A stretch of DNA of 64,000 bases. Source: Sequoia sempervirens. Lineage: Eukaryota; Streptophyta; Pinopsida; Cupressales; Cupressaceae. The notes under the pieces were generated by a model, which worked only from the letters and a program-made list of their open reading frames with translations, was not told the origin of the DNA and did not search any database. This document shows, one piece after another, positions 59,015 through 64,000 of the stretch (position 1 is its first letter; every line of letters begins with the position of its first letter). The position numbers were made by a program, and so were the translations under genes. The stretch is from contig VDFB02344338.1 in NCBI GenBank assembly GCA_007258455.2, positions 29,006 through 93,005 on the forward strand, given 5' to 3'.

Positions 59015-59107
59015 CTACTATCCATTTCTTTTTCTTTTCCCAATACATGCTTGTGTGTTCTATCATACTCTTCAGGCATGGACTCCTTTGGATTATTCTC
59101 ATCCTCC
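59015..59107. repeat. Direct repeat copy 1 (93 bp)
   Basis: Shares CAATACATGCTTGTGTGTTC and the text around it with 59668-59760. On the minus strand both copies encode E-E-Y-D-R-T-H-K-H-V-L-G-K, so the repeat derives from a coding region, probably a retroelement polyprotein. Confidence 0.8.
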
Positions 59108-59542
59108 CATAGCATCTTTATCACAGTTTCTTTCTTCTTTCATTGTCTCATGCCTTCTAGGCTTTCTCTCATCTTGAAATCAATTCTCCTTTACTTCATT
59201 GTAAGGTTACTTTCTAGTATGTAGTCTGCTATTATCATATTATTCTCAATGTGTCATACTTCTTATGCCTTCAATGACTATGATGTCACCATCCCCATTG
59301 TATCTTGTCTTTCAAAATGTTGCCACGCATCATTTGTCAATCGTCTTGTCATGCATGTTTTGAACTATATTTTGCTAGAGTGTTTATGATTTTTACATCT
59401 CGTGTCCTTAACCTCCATCATCCCAATAACATAACTCAGTAGTCTTGTTGTATGCCTAGCCATTCTTTCTTTACTCCAATTATATCTTCTCTTTCTCTAC
59501 TAATTCTTCCCCTTTAATCAATGACAATGGAATGCTCATATA

Positions 59543-59665
59543 GAATATGCCTTAGCTGATCTATCTTGAATTGTTTTCTCCATTTCTTTTGCTTTTGTGT
59601 TCTATCTTGAATTGCCTTCTACATATCTTGAATATGCCTTAGCTGATCTATCTTGAATTGTCTTT
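59543..59665. repeat. Short internal repeat GAATATGCCTTAGCTGATCT
   Basis: The unit GAATATGCCTTAGCTGATCT followed by ATCTTGAATTG occurs twice, near 59545 and 59632. Confidence 0.7.
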
Positions 59666-59667
59666 TG

Positions 59668-59760
59668 CCACTATCCATTTCTTTTGTTTTTCCCAATACA
59701 TGCTTGTGTGTTCTATCATACTCTTCAAGCAAGGACTCCTTTGGATCATTCTCATCCTCC
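59668..59760. repeat. Direct repeat copy 2 (93 bp)
   Basis: Second copy of 59015-59107, offset 653 bp, with a handful of substitutions. Confidence 0.8.
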
Positions 59761-60534
59761 AAACCTTCACCAATAACTCCAATGGTAACTCCTGCAATGA
59801 AGCCACACCCACATCTAGCTAGTATCTTTCAACTCCGAAACTAGAGGCACCTTGAGGGTTTATGTCCTCAAATCCCAAAGGATTCTATCCTCATTTCGAT
59901 AGACTTCGTTATCTCAAATCAACATATCCAAATGAGAGCCCCACACCTTGTATAGCTTTTTTGCTATTTTTTTTTGAAAAAGCACTTTTTCTTTTTCTTT
60001 GCTTTTTCGAAAAAGCACTTTTTTGCTTTTTTCGAAAAAGTGATTTTAAAATAACTTTAAAGCCCCTTTTCCCCTAGGCATCCAACTTGGGGAAATAACC
60101 TTTGAAACTTAATAATATTTAACACTAAAGTAATATTTAAGCGTTACTTTACGACTTTAGTGTAAATACTAAAATATTTCCAATCACCTTACGAAAAGCA
60201 CCGAAGGGGCATCTAAAATGGAAACTGACCACACCAAGAAACCCCTGATGACAAGGGAAGATGCCAGGTGCCAAAACAGGGACTTACTAAAAATAGCAGT
60301 GTTCTCCAAGAAATGTGGAGAACAACCTAGATGGCCAAAAATGCAACGGAGATCATCACCACCATCCTAAGGGCCGAAAGAATACCAACACATCACAATA
60401 CGTTGAGGAAAACCACCAAAGAGCTCTCCAAGAACCTTGGAACTCTCCTAGTTCACTTGGAAGCCTTCGGAAAACCTTGGAAACTAGTCAATGCACATAG
60501 AACAACATGGCCTAAAAATGGGGACATTACACTT

Positions 60535-61776
60535 GCATATAATGAGATTCATTCACTTAAAAGAAGAAATGCATCTCTGAAAGAAAGAATTCAAGAAGAA
60601 AGTGAATCCAAAGCGAAGATATCACAAGCCCTTGATGAAGTTGAGAAGAAAATCGTGGACATAAAAGTACAATATGAAGAAGCAAAAAGAAATGAGGAAG
60701 AAGCCAAGAAAATAATTCTAGATCTGAAAGTTGAGCGTGAAGAGGCAAAAAGGATTGAGGAAGGCATGAAAAGCCAATTAAAGGAAAGGGATGAGAATTG
60801 TGAAAAGTTAGAATCCGAAATTATCTTCTTAAAGAAGGATTTGGAGAAAGCAAGCACTAAATCAAACATGAACTTGAAAAATGGGAAAAGTATTTACTAT
60901 GAAGAAAGGCAAAGCTCAAATCCAAATGAATCAGAAATTGGTTACTTAAGGAAAGAATTAGAGAGAACAACTACGAAGCCAAACAAGAGCCTCAAGGTTG
61001 ATAAAAAGTACCGAAGCCATGGATGATATTATAGATGGACAAAAGTCGTCATGCATAAAGACAAGTCTTATGCATAAAGACAAGTCTTGGTCATAAAGCA
61101 AAGGAAGATCAACCTTCAAATGAGCAACAAAAGAAAGGAAATGAGGAAAAAACCAAAAGGCTTTGCAGATGTTCTAAAAGGCTCAATCAATAATGAGAAT
61201 AATAAGAGGAAAGAAAACAATGTCCCGTAGAAAACTAATGTTCCTCATAGAGACAACAATGAGAAATTCACAAGATCATTTCCTCCAAGGCAAGTGCAAA
61301 TGAACAAGTCTCAACATTCATTTTATGGTTATTGTTATTCATGTAATAACTTTGGTTCTAAAGCAGTAGATTGTTGGACACATGCAAGAAACAGTGGTTG
61401 GATCAAGAATAGAGGTTCTTATGGGTTTCCAAATAGAAAGGATGACATCATATGTTACAAATGCAACAGCCATGGTCATAAGGAAAGAGATTGTGGAACA
61501 CGAGCAAGAAATGGCAGTTGGAACAAGAATAGAAATGCTTATGAGTCTTTAAGAAGAAACTATAATTCCTTTGGTCATTTGGTGTATTACAATGTTGTGT
61601 GCTCCAAGTGCAACAATTACAGGCATATGGCACACTTCTATAGAAGTGGTTTTGAACTCCTTGAGCAGAACAAGAAAACGGAGGCCATGGATAATCAAAA
61701 GAAAGAAAATACAGAAGTATGGAGAAGGAAGAAAAAGAAAGATAATAAGAAGAAAGAAGAATCTATGGTTGTATGA
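60535..61776 (+). pseudogene. Gag-like coiled-coil and zinc-knuckle protein of an LTR element (broken)
   Basis: One frame runs through 60331-61776 with stops at 61024 (TGA), about 61075 (TAA) and about 61228 (TAG). 60541-60990 encodes a long Glu/Lys-rich coiled coil. 61338-61650 carries three spaced knuckles: C-Y-S-C...S...C (His replaced by Ser), C-Y-K-C-N-S-H-G-H-K-E-R-D-C (intact CCHC) and C-S-K-C-N-N-Y-R-H...Y (last Cys replaced). The layout is that of a copia-type Gag. No protease, integrase or RT follows; a polypurine tract and LTR come directly after, so this may be a gag-only (TR-GAG-like) element. I begin the call at 60535 because the ATG at 60331 lies in apparently LTR-derived sequence. 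Confidence 0.65.
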
Positions 61777-61807
61777 AATGCACTTCATGGAAAAACATGA
61801 GAAGTAT

Positions 61808-61823
61808 GAGTTTAGGGGGAGCT
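61808..61823 (+). other. Polypurine tract
   Basis: GAGTTTAGGGGGAGCT directly before the LTR start TGTAATGTCCCC. Confidence 0.65.
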
Positions 61824-63652
61824 TGTAATGTCCCCTTCTCAAATGTGACCATTGCAGTTGACCGTTGGCCTATTCTGGAGACCCGTAGGCTATTCGGATG
61901 GTAAAATTATGGTTTCCTAATTTTGAGGAGGTTCTTGCTTGAAATTTGAAAATTGGATTGCGGATTCTTTCTGGGTTTTCAGAGAGCTTCGCAGTGGTAT
62001 GGTCAATTTGGCATTCCGAGCAACTTCATGAATTTACTATTTTTAGTAAATTCTATTTTTGGCAGTGGACAGGTTGGGTTCAGTTCAGTTGGTCTTCTTC
62101 TTCAGTTGATTCAGCTGGCACTTTAGTTTTTGGCCTTGAATGCATTTTTCTTGGAGAGATAAGTATTTTTCATTATAATATTATATTTTAATATTATAAC
62201 ACCCCTTTACCTAGCAGTACAACTTCATGTTGTTTTTAAAAAGGGGACTTAAAGGGTCAAGGCGTCATGGTGAGATAAATTATGTTTTAAAAGTCAAATA
62301 TTGAGCTAAGTACAATGGACGCCTACTTGAGGAGATTGACTTTTATTTTAAAAAGTGAAATATTTGATTAAAAGGAAAAGGGATGCCATCTTTTGGAGGG
62401 AAATGTTGAATTTGAAATTAGGGTTTTGGGCGCCCTTCTTGAAGCTTCTAGATGGTTCTCTTCATGTCTTTATATTCAGGCCTCAGCTCTTCATTTTGGG
62501 ATCTTTTGTCTACTACATCGTTATGCTGCTGAATTGTCTTCAGGCACTCCCTTCGAGGAAAGCACATCTCCTAGCATTGGCTCATCTTCTTGCTTGAAAA
62601 ATAGCAACTAGTTGAGAGATTAGCTTGTAATAGGTTTGTTTTGCATGTTCAGTTAGTATTTGCATTTGGAGTTCTAGTTTTGCATTTTCTGTTCATTTCT
62701 GGAGTTGCTGAACATCATAGGAGAATGTAAGAATTGATCACAGCTTTGGAAATAAAATTGTTTTGGTTCTGGGCATTGAATTAATCTATTTCCTTATGCT
62801 AGGCGACCATCTTTGCAAAGTTACAGATTTTTATATTGCTTATTGGATTTTTAAAAGAAAATTGCCCTATTAAGAGGGCCGTACCTTTCTAGAAATGGCA
62901 TTGGGATCTGTGCAAATTAAACAGAGTTCTTTAGGTGATGTTTATGCATTTATTCTTGGGCGCCATCATTCCTAGAGCAGTTTGCATTTAGTTTCATATG
63001 ATTTGGGTGAGTTTTGAGCGTTCTGTGAGCATTTTAGTTAGTTGTTGTGTTGCTGTTCTGTGCATTTTCTGTCAGAAAATCAGTCATATCAGATTTAAGA
63101 AAATCAGTAGTTGAGTGAGAGATTGATATTTCAAGGGTTTGAGAGTGTTGGAGAGGTTTCTTAATTTGTTACAGCTTGGGAGTTCTAATTTTGTGCTATT
63201 GGCATGCTCTATAACTTATTGTAAGCTGAACAGTAGTACTGTCAGCAATTCTCTCTTCTCATCTTTGAATTTACATGTATTTCCCACCGAATAAGTGGAA
63301 GAGGTTAGCCTGCCGCCTATTTACTTTCAGTTAAGTAGTTTAGGGACCCTCTGACCATATGCTCGCCATCACTCGGCGCCATTCTTGGTTAGGGTTACAT
63401 TCTGTTCATCATGCATTGATCCTCTGACCATATGCTTGTCTGCATAGGCGCATTCTTGGTTAGAGTTCCCTTCAGTTTGCATTGCATTAGATTCTCTGAC
63501 CAATGTTCACACCTTGCCCACATTGGGATCCTAGTGTACATTCTGGTTAGAGTTACTTTCCGCATCGTTTTGGTTTAGTGCTAACCTTAATGGGTGCGTG
63601 TTGATTTGTAATCTCTTTGCAAAAAACAAAAAAAATTGTCCGGATCTTTACA
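61824..63652 (+). repeat. Complete LTR flanked by polypurine tract and primer site
   Basis: 1829 bp, starting TGTAATGTCCCC and ending TCTTTACA, with a polypurine tract on its 5' side and an initiator-Met primer site on its 3' side. Having both means that it serves two internal regions, as in tandemly joined elements. Inside are a GGGCGCCCTTCTT motif (62428-62440), a palindrome TTTACTATTTTTAGTAAA (62033-62050) and a three-copy repeat (63349-63566). Confidence 0.7.
63349..63566 (+). repeat. Three-copy tandem repeat within the LTR, period about 72 bp
   Basis: CTCTGACCATATGC (third copy CTCTGACCAATG) starts units at 63349, 63422 and 63494; each is followed by a TTCT-GGTTAG-GTTA segment. Confidence 0.75.
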
Positions 63653-63653
63653 G

Positions 63654-63672
63654 TGGTATCAGAGCCATGATT
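63654..63672 (+). other. Primer-binding site, initiator Met-tRNA type
   Basis: TGGTATCAGAGCCATGATT begins one base after the LTR; TGGTATCAGAGC is the standard complement of plant initiator tRNA-Met. Confidence 0.85.
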
Positions 63673-63708
63673 CTGCCAACCTGTGCTCAACAGTGATTCA
63701 GTAGTCAG

Positions 63709-64000
63709 ATGAGTGACAGTGATTGCAGATACTTCCCCAGAGGTCAGGCCAGAAGACAGCAGACATAGCTTCCGCCAGTGCCAGAAGCAGATACTTTATC
63801 AGGAGCTTTGAGAGAAACAGGAAGATTAGTTGATACTGGTAAAACAGTTGAGAACATGGCTGAAAGTCATAAGCAGGCCATGGATGAAAGAGATGAAAGG
63901 ATGGAAAATAAATTTGATGGAATGATTGAATTGATGTCCCGGTTACTTGCACGAATGGACCAGCAAACTCCTCAGAATTTTACCCCTAATCAAAACCATG
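63709..64000 (+). pseudogene. Start of a gag ORF, cut by the window end
   Basis: From ATG 63709 the frame encodes an Arg/Gln-rich start (F-P-R-G-Q-A-R-R-Q-Q), a TAG at 63766, and then a charged helical segment (E-R-D-E-R-M-E-N-K-F-D-G-M-I-E-L) followed by P-Q-N-F-T-P-N-Q. Position right after the primer site and composition fit the N-terminus of a Ty3/gypsy Gag. The stop shows that this copy is broken or that translation starts later, for example at 63856. The remaining gene lies outside the window. Confidence 0.5.

Noticed and set aside
60331..60534. N-terminal 68 codons of the 231-codon ORF as part of the gag protein
   Set aside because: This stretch contains a reversed LTR end (GGGGACATTACA) and an LTR-like palindrome, so its openness is probably accidental.
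1..64000. tRNA, rRNA or organelle DNA insertions
   Set aside because: I looked for tRNA cloverleaf signatures and conserved rRNA or plastid gene text and saw none beyond the SINE-like B-box cores; a covariance search would be needed to exclude them fully.

Overview
This window comes from a large, repeat-dominated plant nuclear genome. It is AT-rich and gene-poor. It holds nested, decayed LTR retrotransposons, a 5'-truncated LINE with a plant-type RNase H domain, a plant Helitron remnant, a tRNA-like SINE and a Dof-like zinc-finger ORF. The age and nesting of the elements and the long gene-free stretches suggest a gymnosperm; that is inference, not something the sequence proves. No tRNA, rRNA, bacterial operon or CRISPR feature was seen.

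Layout. 1-8564 is old non-coding DNA with a LINE-type RNase H relic (about 2795-3200, minus), a tiny SINE-like insertion with a 20-bp target-site duplication (3887-4015) and a possible LTR start near 4767. 8565-28842 is a three-element nest. An old minus-strand LTR element (8570-28837, TSD CAATG) was hit by a Ty3/gypsy element (A, 10436-17134, TSD AATTG) and by a younger relative of itself (B, 18447-25651, TSD GCTTG). A carries gag, protease, an extra RNase H placed before RT, RT, a second degenerate RNase H and integrase, all riddled with stops. B and the outer element share a protease plus G-patch module and lack RT, RNase H and integrase, so they look non-autonomous. LTR divergence by eye (about 20% for the outer element, 7-8% for A and B) agrees with the nesting order.

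28843-47200 is mostly non-coding with several local tandem duplications, a second SINE-like copy (33000-33189), and a small island holding the two best candidates for host genes: a Dof-like zinc-finger ORF (36564-37121, minus) and a LEA-like two-exon candidate (37918-38503, minus). 47240-52010 is a decayed plant Helitron: an RPA70-like OB-fold fragment followed by a long Rep/helicase relic with an HUH motif and a ruined Walker A. 52254-54420 is a 5'-truncated LINE ending in poly(A).

54421-64000 is a mosaic of repeat-derived DNA that is visibly richer in G+C. It contains an ACTGTAGC/ACTGTTCACG array (55811-55954), a diverged tandem array with a period near 205-210 bp (57000-58300), a gag-like coiled-coil/zinc-knuckle relic (60535-61776) that runs into a polypurine tract, a complete LTR (61824-63652) and an initiator-Met type primer-binding site, with a new gag beginning at the window edge. 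Nearly everything that can be named is mobile DNA or its debris; the elements relate to each other by insertion, family membership and shared short motifs rather than as a host pathway.
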